In this document: piece by piece, positions 1 to 6,839 of the stretch
Numbering within the stretch: the stretch's first letter is position 1
Layout: each line of letters starts with the position of its first letter
NCBI GenBank assembly: GCA_002498205.1
Contig: DAGQ01000029.1
Coordinates: 1 to 7,488, forward strand
DNA length: 7,488 nt
Reading direction: 5' to 3'
Origin: Euryarchaeota archaeon UBA596
GTDB taxonomy: Archaea; Thermoplasmatota; Poseidoniia; Poseidoniales; Poseidoniaceae
Translations under genes and position numbers: made by a program
Notes under the pieces: model-generated
What the model was told of the DNA's origin: nothing
Database searches by the model: none
What the model saw: only the letters and a program-made list of their open reading frames with translations

Positions 1-1194
1 AGCAAAGTCATTCATTGATTTTGGCACCCTAATTGAAACAGGATGAGGAACACCCTCAATATTTCCTACAATTGTTTTTCCACCCCTTAATGCTTCATCG
101 ATTCCGTATCCAATTGTATTATCAATTCTATCAATTGTCATATTTAGATTCATTTGTGAGCCAGATAATTCTGAAATTATATTTTCACGATCTTTGCTCA
201 TTACTGCTTTATCCAAACGTTCCAAAGTATCATTTAATTTTGATAAACTATCTTCTAGAGATAGAAGTACTTTTTCTTGAACTTGTTCCATTTGTTTGGA
301 AGATTCGACTGCAACATCTTCAATTACTTGTTCTGTTTTTTCATCTAAATTTTCTATTGTATCTTCAACAGTACTTTTCATTTCTTGGAATGAATCTGTT
401 GCTTTAATTTCTTCAGGAAGTTTTTCTTCTACTTCTTCCATCTTTTCTTTAATTTGTTCAGACATCTCTTCTTTCTTTTCTTGGGCTGCTTGTTTAATTT
501 GCTCTATTTTATCTAGTTCTTTTGGATCTTCTTTAGCAATTGTTTCAACTTGTGCAACTGGTATTTCAGAAGTTGTTGTTTCTTCTAATGACGAAGTTTT
601 AATCGGTTCGTTAACGACTAATTTCAGTTCATCTTTTTGAGGTGTTCCCTTGATTGGTCCACCATTATCTCTAGATTCTCCATGCCCCCAAGAACCGATT
701 AAAAGTCCATTCTCGATAGTCAAAACGCCTCTTCCAGATAAATTTTCATCTGCTTTGACCCAATCAAAAAAGAATTTTCTACCAGTAACATGACCTTGTA
801 AATCAGCACCAATAAAATTACCAACCACATCAATTCCATTTTTTATGAGTTTAATTTCCCCCCATTCAGAATCCCACACACCATGAAAATTAGAATTTGG
901 TTGGATTTTTTGAGGGTTATTAACTTGCATTAGTGGATTTGTTAAATTTGTATTAGGACCAGCTTGAACAACATTAAATTGAGATACGTTGTTTAATTTT
1001 CCTAATTCATTTTTAGATGTAGAAATCATTAAAAATCCAATAATCATAAGAAAACAAGGAATACCAATTAAAACATCTGGTAAGAAGATAAATAATCCAA
1101 AAGATGTAAAAAGTACGAAATTTCCTATCTGTCGCATTTTATTATAGCGTGTTTCTTCGTCATCAAACAGGGGCCCTATTTCCCTTGGCTGCAT
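1..1194 (-). CDS. Membrane-anchored protein with beta-domain and acidic coiled-coil tail (3' end missing)
   Basis: I do not recognise a named family. The minus strand is open without a stop from an ATG at 1194 to the window edge (398 codons), so the C-terminus is missing. Residues 1-22 are charged and probably cytoplasmic. Residues about 25-58 are hydrophobic with a proline/aspartate break near 39-40, consistent with a two-helix membrane hairpin. Residues about 102-172 are rich in glycine, tryptophan and aromatic residues (FHGVWDSEWGEIKL, then GNFIGADLQGHVTGR, then GLLIGSWGHG). This pattern resembles the small beta-domains built from repeated G-x-W and G-x-V-x-G strands. Residues about 203-345 are acidic, rich in E, K and Q, and helical, probably a coiled coil. 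The tail past 360 becomes glycine-rich and less charged, so another domain may follow. GGAGGT lies 3 bases before the ATG. The gene diverges from the CPBP protease gene; a shared envelope role is possible but unproven. The reading frame and membrane segment are sure; the function is unknown. Confidence 0.85.
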   Translation of the reverse strand, partial: MQPREIGPLFDDEETRYNKMRQIGNFVLFTSFGLFIFLPDVLIGIPCFLMIIGFLMISTSKNELGKLNNVSQFNVVQAGPNTNLTNPLMQVNNPQKIQPNSNFHGVWDSEWGEIKLIKNGIDVVGNFIGADLQGHVTGRKFFFDWVKADENLSGRGVLTIENGLLIGSWGHGESRDNGGPIKGTPQKDELKLVVNEPIKTSSLEETTTSEIPVAQVETIAKEDPKELDKIEQIKQAAQEKKEEMSEQIKEKMEEVEEKLPEEIKATDSFQEMKSTVEDTIENLDEKTEQVIEDVAVESSKQMEQVQEKVLLSLEDSLSKLNDTLERLDKAVMSKDRENIISELSGSQMNLNMTIDRIDNTIGYGIDEALRGGKTIVGNIEGVPHPVSIRVPKSMNDFA

Positions 1195-1269
1195 AATACC
1201 TCCAAAGTGACTAAGTATTTTATTTGAAGGACAAAATAAACTATTTACTATAGCAATATTACATTGATT
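1195..1269. promoter_or_regulatory. Divergent promoter region between membrane-protein gene and CPBP protease gene
   Basis: This 75-base AT-rich gap must hold the promoters of both diverging genes. On the minus strand, AAATAAAATACTT (1213-1225) and AGTTTATTTT (1236-1245) are TATA-like. The first would place transcription at the ATG itself; the second would give a leader of about 20 bases that includes GGAGGT (1198-1203). On the plus strand, the AT-rich stretch about 1238-1252 (TAAACTATTTACTATA) is centred roughly 25 bases before the ATG at 1270, which suggests a leaderless or very short-leader transcript. The two directions therefore seem to draw on the same AT patch. This rests on visual matching only. 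Confidence 0.4.
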
Positions 1270-1962
1270 ATGGATAGAAGTGAAAACGACCATCAAAAAG
1301 TTTGGTTATCATTATTGTTAATTATTCCAATCCCAACATTATCAATACTGTATTCACTGGAAATTAGTCAAGGTTGGTCTGGAAATTTGATGTTTGTTTT
1401 ATCAAAAACATTACTAATTATAATACCACTATATTGGTATTTTAAATTAGAAAATAGAGAATTCAGTTGGTCCCCAGTAAAAAATAAAAATGATCTTCTA
1501 GTTGGTTTTGTATTTGGAATTGCAATGAGTGCGGCAATAGCAATTGCATGGTTCTTATTTGGTGATAAAATTGATCAAGAGTCTTTAAGAGAATTATTAG
1601 AAGGAAGTGGATTGACCAATCCAATAATTTATTTGTCCTTAACATTATATTGGATTTGTATTAATTCCCTACTGGAAGAATTCGTTTTTAGATGGTTTAT
1701 TTTTGAAAAATTTGAAACGGCATTAGGAAGTAATTATGCATTATTTCTATCTGCAGGAGCATTTACATTACATCACACAATAGCCATGATGTACATGTTC
1801 CCACTATCACTAAACATTCTTGCATCAATTGGGGTGTTTATTGGTGGATTATTATGGTCTTGGTTATACCTAAGATACAGAAGTATCTGGGTGGTTTTTT
1901 TATCGCATGCAATTGTTGATGTAGTAATGTTCTCTATAGGTGGAATAATACTACTAGGATGA
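1270..1962 (+). CDS. CPBP-family (Rce1/Abi-like) intramembrane metalloprotease
   Basis: Polytopic membrane protein of 230 residues with about seven hydrophobic segments (near 11-30, 38-58, 75-97, 117-133, 155-175, 178-203 and 205-228). The family's signature motifs are all present: EExxxR as E136-E137...R141, FxxxH as F165...H169, and HxxxD as H213...D217. In characterised relatives such as Rce1 these form the catalytic glutamate and histidine site for cleavage within the membrane. Archaeal and bacterial members have varied or unknown substrates, including prenyl-protein-like processing, bacteriocin immunity and membrane-protein turnover, so no substrate is assigned. I start at the ATG at 1270; an in-frame TTG lies 6 bases upstream at 1264. 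No Shine-Dalgarno sequence is visible, consistent with a leaderless message. The stop is 3 bases from the stop of the convergent CCA-enzyme gene. Family assignment is firm. Confidence 0.9.
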   Translation: MDRSENDHQKVWLSLLLIIPIPTLSILYSLEISQGWSGNLMFVLSKTLLIIIPLYWYFKLENREFSWSPVKNKNDLLVGFVFGIAMSAAIAIAWFLFGDKIDQESLRELLEGSGLTNPIIYLSLTLYWICINSLLEEFVFRWFIFEKFETALGSNYALFLSAGAFTLHHTIAMMYMFPLSLNILASIGVFIGGLLWSWLYLRYRSIWVVFLSHAIVDVVMFSIGGIILLG

Positions 1963-1965
1963 GAA

Positions 1966-3345
1966 TTACCATTCAATTCTAGGCCATTTCATGTAGTCTC
2001 CATGCGCCCAAGAGATTGTGGCTAAAATATTCCATATCTCATCTAAATTTACAAGATCTCTTTCAATTTGTAATCTATGTAACCACTCTTTTAATCTCCC
2101 CAATTTTTCACCTTTTCCTAATCCTGTTTTTTCCATTAACCAAATTCCGTTAACCAAAGGAAGTCTTCCTGCTCTTAAAGGAGGTAATTCATTTAATTCA
2201 TCAATTAAGGAAAGTGTCTCTCTTTCATGATCTAAATGTTTTGATAATGATAATTCTAATAATAATTGTGTTTCATACGTATTACCTAGTATATGGCGCC
2301 ATAACCTTAACATCCCTCTATCACCATAAGGAGGGGGTTTTCCTAAAAAATGATGAGCTTTTAAAGCATTTTTCCTTTGATTATTCGATAGTAATAATTT
2401 TTTACAAGATATTTCTAAACTCTCTGACGTTCTATCATAATTTAATAGTGCTAATCGGTATTCTGGAGTGACTTTTTCATCAAATAAATAAGATGCTGAT
2501 TGAGCCATTACACCGATGTCATCCTCACTAAATTTCTGATCTAATAATTGATCTAGCATCTTATGCTTAGTCATTAACCAAATTATTTCTCCCGCATTCT
2601 TACCTTGAAAGATCTTTTGAAGTTCCATCCAAATTCGCTCTTTAGAAATTTTTCCGATCATCCATTGTTCTTTTATTAAAGCATCATGCAAATCTTGGTC
2701 TAAACTCAACAATCCACTATTTCCTCTTTCAAGAAATCTATATGCTCTAAGCAAACGTAATCCATCTTCAGCAATTCTTCTTCTTGGATTTCCAACTGCT
2801 CTTAATTTGAAATTTTTTAAATCATCTAAACCATTATGTGGATCATATAATAATCCACGAGAAAGATCAATTGCCATTGAATTTATTGTGAAATCTCTAC
2901 GTTCTAGATCATCTTTAAGTGAAATTCCAAAAAATACATTTTCAGGTCTACGGCCATCAGAATACACTGAATCTGTGCGTAAGGACGTTACTTCAATTAT
3001 CACTCCTGACCAAATAATTGTAATTGTACCATATTTTATCCCAGTATGAATGACTTTTAGATCCCCTTGATTTAAGGAGTTCAAATGTAAACTTAATTCT
3101 AAGGGTAACAACGTAGTGGCTAAATCCCAATCTTTCACATCATTATTAGATAACAATTCTCTAACGGCACCACCAACTAACCAACAGCCTCCATCTAAGA
3201 TTGCTATTTCGGAAATTAGTTTTAATACTTCAGGAGGTATCTTTGAAATCCATTTGAAATTATCCTCTTCAAAACTAATTCCTTCTAAATCAGCCAATAA
3301 TGGCAAACGAGGAATTTTTATCGGCCAATCTTGGGTCACAAACAC
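1966..3345 (-). CDS. cca: Class II CCA-adding tRNA nucleotidyltransferase / poly(A)-polymerase-like
   Basis: The predicted product has 459 residues and the hallmarks of class II nucleotidyltransferases, which add or repair the 3' CCA of tRNA without a template. Visible motifs in order: VGGAVRE (57-63); catalytic carboxylates D72 and D74 in KDWDLATT; YGTITI (105-110) and EVTSLRTD (118-125); ERRDFTINSMA (148-158), the usual RRDFT motif; DPHNGLDDL (168-176); and the nucleotide-selecting EDxxR as E193-D194...R197 inside RIAEDGLRLLRAYRF. KISKERIWMELQKIF (232-246) starts the neck/body helices. The C-terminus keeps a GEKLGRLKEWL segment like that of bacterial CCA enzymes. No HD phosphohydrolase domain is seen. 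About 35 residues precede the usual N-terminus. The frame has no ATG near its 5' end, so GTG at 3345 (or GTG at 3339) is the likely start. CCA addition is favoured over poly(A) polymerase, but sequence alone does not settle it. Archaea normally use the unrelated class I enzyme, so transfer from bacteria is likely if the host is an archaeon. Confidence 0.92.
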   Translation of the reverse strand: MFVTQDWPIKIPRLPLLADLEGISFEEDNFKWISKIPPEVLKLISEIAILDGGCWLVGGAVRELLSNNDVKDWDLATTLLPLELSLHLNSLNQGDLKVIHTGIKYGTITIIWSGVIIEVTSLRTDSVYSDGRRPENVFFGISLKDDLERRDFTINSMAIDLSRGLLYDPHNGLDDLKNFKLRAVGNPRRRIAEDGLRLLRAYRFLERGNSGLLSLDQDLHDALIKEQWMIGKISKERIWMELQKIFQGKNAGEIIWLMTKHKMLDQLLDQKFSEDDIGVMAQSASYLFDEKVTPEYRLALLNYDRTSESLEISCKKLLLSNNQRKNALKAHHFLGKPPPYGDRGMLRLWRHILGNTYETQLLLELSLSKHLDHERETLSLIDELNELPPLRAGRLPLVNGIWLMEKTGLGKGEKLGRLKEWLHRLQIERDLVNLDEIWNILATISWAHGDYMKWPRIEW

Positions 3346-3432
3346 AAGGACAATGGCCTAAGTTATCTTGATTTTGACTAAAAAATAAATTACAACGGGT
3401 TTTGAGAGTAAATTAGGGGGGCCAAACACAAT
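3346..3432. promoter_or_regulatory. Divergent promoter region between cca and SerK-like gene
   Basis: This 87-base gap separates two diverging starts. A single AT-rich patch at about 3379-3391 (TAAAAAATAAATT) reads as a TATA-like box on both strands. From it, transcription would begin near 3412 on the plus strand (leader about 21 bases) and near 3359 on the minus strand (leader about 14 bases). The plus-strand leader holds a run of six G (3416-3421), 11 bases before the ATG at 3433; it could pair weakly with the CCUCC anti-Shine-Dalgarno using G-U wobble. No Shine-Dalgarno is seen before the GTG of cca. These positions come from spacing rules, not from data. Confidence 0.4.
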
Positions 3433-3843
3433 ATGCAATTTGAACGTGAGGATGTTGAAATTATCGACATTAATTGGTTAAAAGCACATGAAGAAGTTCA
3501 TCCAAAAAAAGTAATTGAGTTATTTGAAATGACTTTGAAGTGGGGAGGATATACTAAACCACTTCTAATTGATAAAGAAACTGGAACTATTCTAGATGGG
3601 CACCATAGATATGAAGTTGGTAAAAAATTGAAATTAAAATATATTCCAGCGATAGTAATTGATTATCTTAATGATGAGAGAGTAGGTGTAACAACCTGGC
3701 CTAATTCAGGTTTAAAAACAATTGAAAAATCCGATGTAATCAGTATGGCATTATCTGGAAATTTATTCCCTCCAAAAACAAGTAAACATTCATTATCTGA
3801 ATATTTGCCACCTATAATGATAAAATTAGACGAGTTGGAATAA
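3433..3843 (+). CDS. Compact SerK-like (ParB/Srx-fold) protein, possible free-serine kinase
   Basis: The 136-residue protein has a ParB/sulfiredoxin-type nucleotide-binding core. The DGHHR motif is D55-G56-H57-H58-R59, followed by a helix and strand (KYIPAIVIDY, 69-78). An LKAHE segment (16-20) matches the position of the KPHE segment that, as I recall, carries the catalytic glutamate of the Thermococcus free-serine kinase SerK; E20 would be the equivalent. The C-terminus NLFPPKTSKH (110-119) followed by PPIMIKLDEL resembles the SerK end (SPKTTRH, then VKLEDL). SerK phosphorylates free L-serine to O-phosphoserine for cysteine synthesis, using ADP; the related SbnI uses ATP. This protein lacks roughly 100 residues found between core and C-terminal motif in SerK, so it is a minimal version or has another role. 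It could instead be a ParB-like regulator. It converges on the M61 gene with stop codons 1 base apart. Fold is firm; activity is inferred. Confidence 0.75.
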   Translation: MQFEREDVEIIDINWLKAHEEVHPKKVIELFEMTLKWGGYTKPLLIDKETGTILDGHHRYEVGKKLKLKYIPAIVIDYLNDERVGVTTWPNSGLKTIEKSDVISMALSGNLFPPKTSKHSLSEYLPPIMIKLDELE

Positions 3844-3844
3844 A

Positions 3845-5677
3845 TTATATTCTGGATTTTTTCATATCTTTCCAAAAAGCATTACCTTCTCCTTTGAATA
3901 ATGTAGGATATTCTGGTTCTAGACCAATTTTCACAGTAACATCGGATAATTTACCTTGTGAAGAAATTGTTATTTTACCTATTGTATTTGCTCTTCCTGT
4001 CAATATTTTCTTAAGTGATTTATTATCTGAAACTCTTAGTCCATCTACTGCTATTAATTCATCTCCTGTTTTCATAGAAGTTCTACAAGGAGAATCTGTT
4101 TGAAAGTTTCTAATTTTCAAACTATTATTTCCAAATACAATTCCCAACCAACCTAAATTTTTAGTTTTATCTTTATTATCTGAAATCACTTTAACTCCAT
4201 AAATATCTGCAGCATCTTCGATTGGGGGTCTAATTTTTTTATTCACTAATGTATCAACATATTCGACCATATAGTCTCCACCTAATTCTCGTAAGCCGTC
4301 ACATAATCGTTTCCAATCAAGTCCTTGAAGTTCTCCTTCTGAGTTATCGATTCCGTGTTTTTTCCACAATAAAACCATTAAATCATCCAGTCCAAATCCA
4401 CCATTTGTCGTTTTTCTAAATTCGGCATCAATACAAAATAATGCCAACTCTCCTTCAAGATAATAGGAAATCTGAGATTCTCTAGAATGTGAATGAGGCC
4501 TATAAAGATGTATCCATGCCTCATAACTTGCCATAGAAAGACATTGATGCTGGTTTCCATTCCCCGTAAAATGGCGTTCTAATTTTCTCTTCATGTCTGC
4601 AACCCAATCTGCATCACTCCAAGCACCTGATCTCCAACACAATACATCACCTAACCAACTTGTTAAACCTTCAAACCACCAAAGTAAATCTGTATGTACT
4701 TCTTCATTTAAATCATAATCTAAAAATTCAACTGGACGTAGTCTTTTTACATTCCATTGATGTAAAAATTCATGGGAAAAGAGTGATAATAAATCTCTCC
4801 ATTCTTCAATATTATCCGTGATTAATGATAATCTAGGGACCATGCTAGTCTGTGATCTAAGGTGCTCTAAACCGCCCCTAGCTCCATCTGTCAAATGTAA
4901 TATTGTAAGGTATTCTTTCCATTCGGGGGTTCCAAATAAGGCATAATGTTCAGAAATAATTAATTTCATCTTTTCAACTAATTCTTTAACATTATTTTCA
5001 GGAATCTCATGATTTCCTGCGTCCCATAATTTGAGTTTATGTGAACAGCCATTTACTTTGAATAAAATAGCTTTATTTCCATTAGATTCTATAATCCCAT
5101 CTAAAAATTCATCTCTGCCGCTCGGAACCCATTTTGTTGTTTCTAAATCCTCTTGGATAAATTCTAAAGTTAATGGATCAATTTCAAAATCTACAACAGG
5201 CATTTGTGATTCAGAATTCCAAGAAGCAGGGTGTGCAAGTATTATTTTATGATTTGAATTAATTCGATCTTTGGAGATTCCTTTTGTTACTTCCATCCAA
5301 GTAAAAGGTGGCATCAAATGTAAATGTGATTTATCTAAATGATTATTTCTTACTGATAATTGAGTACATAATAATTTATATCTAATTCTAATTGTATCAT
5401 TATTATCAAAATCTTCTGGTAATTTAATTCTAATTCGGTTATGAGAAAATCTTTCTACAAATACTTCATTGCCATTTGAATTAATAGCCAAAATATCTTG
5501 CATAAATCTTATTGGTTCTCTAATAAAATAAGAACCTGGCACCCATCTAGGGAAAGCTAATTCTAATACATCATCATTAAATGGCCCATCAATCTGAATT
5601 TGAACACTTAATAATTGATGTTTTGAAAATTCGCAAGATGCGGCATACGTAATTCCACTACCATTCAATTCATTCAT
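3845..5677 (-). CDS. M61-family (glycyl aminopeptidase-like) zinc metalloprotease with PDZ domain
   Basis: The 610-residue protein has the full M61 layout. An N-terminal beta-sandwich (about 8-170) includes the FPRWVPGSYFIREPIR segment typical of the family. The gluzincin catalytic domain follows: GGLEH (268-272), the zinc-binding HEFLHQWN (H302, E303, H306) with KRLRP just after, and E336 in WWFEGLTSW as the likely third zinc ligand. SYYLEGELALFCIDAEFR (404-421) is another family signature. A PDZ domain occupies about 505-587 (LGWLGIVF, then KTGDELIAVDGLRV). Known M61 enzymes remove N-terminal glycine or alanine or act on peptides; the exact specificity here is not predictable. There is no signal peptide or membrane segment, so it should act in the cytoplasm, perhaps in recycling imported peptides. 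ATG at 5677 is preceded by GGGGG 6 bases upstream, a possible wobble-paired Shine-Dalgarno. All catalytic residues are intact. Confidence 0.93.
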   Translation of the reverse strand: MNELNGSGITYAASCEFSKHQLLSVQIQIDGPFNDDVLELAFPRWVPGSYFIREPIRFMQDILAINSNGNEVFVERFSHNRIRIKLPEDFDNNDTIRIRYKLLCTQLSVRNNHLDKSHLHLMPPFTWMEVTKGISKDRINSNHKIILAHPASWNSESQMPVVDFEIDPLTLEFIQEDLETTKWVPSGRDEFLDGIIESNGNKAILFKVNGCSHKLKLWDAGNHEIPENNVKELVEKMKLIISEHYALFGTPEWKEYLTILHLTDGARGGLEHLRSQTSMVPRLSLITDNIEEWRDLLSLFSHEFLHQWNVKRLRPVEFLDYDLNEEVHTDLLWWFEGLTSWLGDVLCWRSGAWSDADWVADMKRKLERHFTGNGNQHQCLSMASYEAWIHLYRPHSHSRESQISYYLEGELALFCIDAEFRKTTNGGFGLDDLMVLLWKKHGIDNSEGELQGLDWKRLCDGLRELGGDYMVEYVDTLVNKKIRPPIEDAADIYGVKVISDNKDKTKNLGWLGIVFGNNSLKIRNFQTDSPCRTSMKTGDELIAVDGLRVSDNKSLKKILTGRANTIGKITISSQGKLSDVTVKIGLEPEYPTLFKGEGNAFWKDMKKSRI

Positions 5678-5725
5678 ATTATACCCCCTTAGTTTGTTCC
5701 AAATCGAGAAAGGGTATAATTTAAT
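5678..5725 (-). promoter_or_regulatory. Promoter-like gap upstream of M61 gene with 9-bp inverted repeat
   Basis: The 48 bases between the methyltransferase-like stop and the M61 start hold, on the minus strand, a TATA-like TTAAATTATA (5715-5724). Its spacing would put transcription near 5693 and leave a leader of about 16 bases. A perfect 9-bp inverted repeat flanks this segment: ATTATACCC at 5678-5686 and GGGTATAAT at 5712-5720, with 25 bases between the arms. One arm overlaps the TATA-like box and the other abuts the start codon, a layout that would suit a repressor operator. A stem-loop in readthrough RNA from the upstream gene is the alternative. Confidence 0.4.
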
Positions 5726-6757
5726 TCAAGGTATCATATCCTCATGTTGTCCAAAATACTCATCATCATAATCATCAAATGAAGAACCTGGTCGTTGAAT
5801 TTCTACTTCACTCAACATCAAGAATAATGGCCACAGCCTACTCATCCAACTACCTGATTTTTCAAGTAATTGTATTAATTCATCTGGCATTACGTGTTCT
5901 CCAATAGTACTAAATTTTGAATAATCCTCAGGTAATAATCTTAATTCGGTAATTAAGTCTTCTAATTTCACAGATTCTTCTAATGAAATTAAATCTAAAT
6001 CTTTTGCAAGCAATGAAATTTCCTCTAACACATCTGCTAATTCATATGAGCTAGGAATCACGGGTTCACTATCTTTAATATCTAATGGACCGAATACAAC
6101 ACTGCCTAAATCAGTATCAAAAAATTCATCTCCCTGCTTTTCTCTCTTGATTAATTTTTGATTAATCCTACCACCACTTGGGAATATGGCAAATCCGCCA
6201 TCCACGATACGTGATTCTATCCAAGAAGGTAATGATTCTATAGCACCAGTAACTAAAACTCGACTTAATTTAGAAGGTAAGTTTGCAGGGCTTCTTCCAT
6301 CTCTACGTAATTTTCTACGGTTAATAAAATCAACATATCCACTGACTTTATGACTTTTTTTTGCATGATTTAAGACTTCTAGATCATAATCAAGTAATGT
6401 CACCCCACCCTGGTCTCCTACAATTTCCGATGCTAATGCTGAAACATAACCTCCTTTAGCACCCACAACCAGTACTTCCATTCCTTGATTCAATTCTAAA
6501 TGATGTAACATAGTAACAATCATGTGTGGTGCTGAAATTGTTTTAACTCCGCCATTTTCATTCTCTAAAAATACTAAAGGTCGGTCTTGAAAAAAGGATA
6601 CTGGGCTGTTACTAGAAAAACAACGAATATCTACATTCATCATTGCTTCCCTAATTAACAAACTAAATTCTACCCCTGCTAACGAAAGACGGGTAAGCAA
6701 TTCATCCATCTCCTGCATATTGCATCGATTGAGACCGTCAGTTATGAACTCATGCAT
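5726..6757 (-). CDS. Divergent protein-L-isoaspartate O-methyltransferase-like protein with C-terminal extension
   Basis: From the ATG at 6757 the protein has 343 residues. Its first ~225 follow the PCMT fold, which uses S-adenosylmethionine to methylate damaged isoaspartyl residues for repair. Visible landmarks are the N-terminal helix (18-46, ending REAMMNVDIRCF), KTISAPHM (72-79) matching the family's QTISAPHM, a motif I region VLVVGAKGGYVSAL (95-108), D123 or D125 at the end of the second strand, VLVTGAIESLPSWI (167-180) and GGFAIFPSGG (187-196). Motif I departs from the usual VLEIGTGSGY: the acidic residue is V97 and the GTGSG loop is GAKGG, so cofactor binding may be weakened. The last ~115 residues are an acidic extension of unknown role; typical PCMT has about 210 residues. 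A TTG at 6763 or the ATG codons at 6718 and 6709 are alternative starts, the latter two being closer to where PCMT homology begins. The gene sits immediately downstream of tRNA-Val. The fold is likely; repair activity is uncertain. Confidence 0.8.
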   Translation of the reverse strand: MHEFITDGLNRCNMQEMDELLTRLSLAGVEFSLLIREAMMNVDIRCFSSNSPVSFFQDRPLVFLENENGGVKTISAPHMIVTMLHHLELNQGMEVLVVGAKGGYVSALASEIVGDQGGVTLLDYDLEVLNHAKKSHKVSGYVDFINRRKLRRDGRSPANLPSKLSRVLVTGAIESLPSWIESRIVDGGFAIFPSGGRINQKLIKREKQGDEFFDTDLGSVVFGPLDIKDSEPVIPSSYELADVLEEISLLAKDLDLISLEESVKLEDLITELRLLPEDYSKFSTIGEHVMPDELIQLLEKSGSWMSRLWPLFLMLSEVEIQRPGSSFDDYDDEYFGQHEDMIP

Positions 6758-6765
6758 TATCAAGA

Positions 6766-6839
6766 TGGGCCTGGCCAGAATCGAACTGGCGATCTTCGCC
6801 TTGTAAGGGCGACGTCATAAACCCCTAGACCACAGGCCC
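6766..6839 (-). tRNA. tRNA-Val, anticodon UAC
   Basis: The minus strand folds into a complete 74-base cloverleaf. The acceptor stem is seven perfect pairs (GGGCCTG with CAGGCCC) with discriminator A at 6766. The D arm begins GTCTAGGGG and ends TATGAC. The anticodon stem TCGCC/GGCGA encloses the loop CTTACAA with anticodon TAC, reading GUA-type valine codons. The variable loop is AGATC. The T arm is GCCAG-TTCGATT-CTGGC. No intron is present and CCA is not encoded, because the genomic bases after the discriminator read TCT. The tRNA therefore needs a CCA-adding enzyme. The D-arm sequence and acceptor match the archaeal valine tRNA plan. Confidence 0.96.

Noticed and set aside
33..640. Two overlapping plus-strand open frames
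   Set aside because: They lie antisense to the long open minus-strand gene, and their leucine/phenylalanine- or serine-rich composition is what the complement of its glutamate/lysine-rich codons produces.
1167..1176. GGGCCC-centred palindrome as a regulatory site
   Set aside because: It lies inside the first codons of the membrane-protein gene (ATA GGG CCC CTG) and is short enough to be chance.
2018..3361. Several plus-strand open frames inside cca
   Set aside because: They are short, low in complexity and covered by a minus-strand gene with clear catalytic motifs.
3845..5677. Possible secreted protease
   Set aside because: The M61 protein has no signal peptide or hydrophobic N-terminal helix; a cytoplasmic site fits better.
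6766..6839. tRNA pseudogene because CCA is missing
   Set aside because: All stems pair perfectly, and archaeal tRNA genes often lack CCA.
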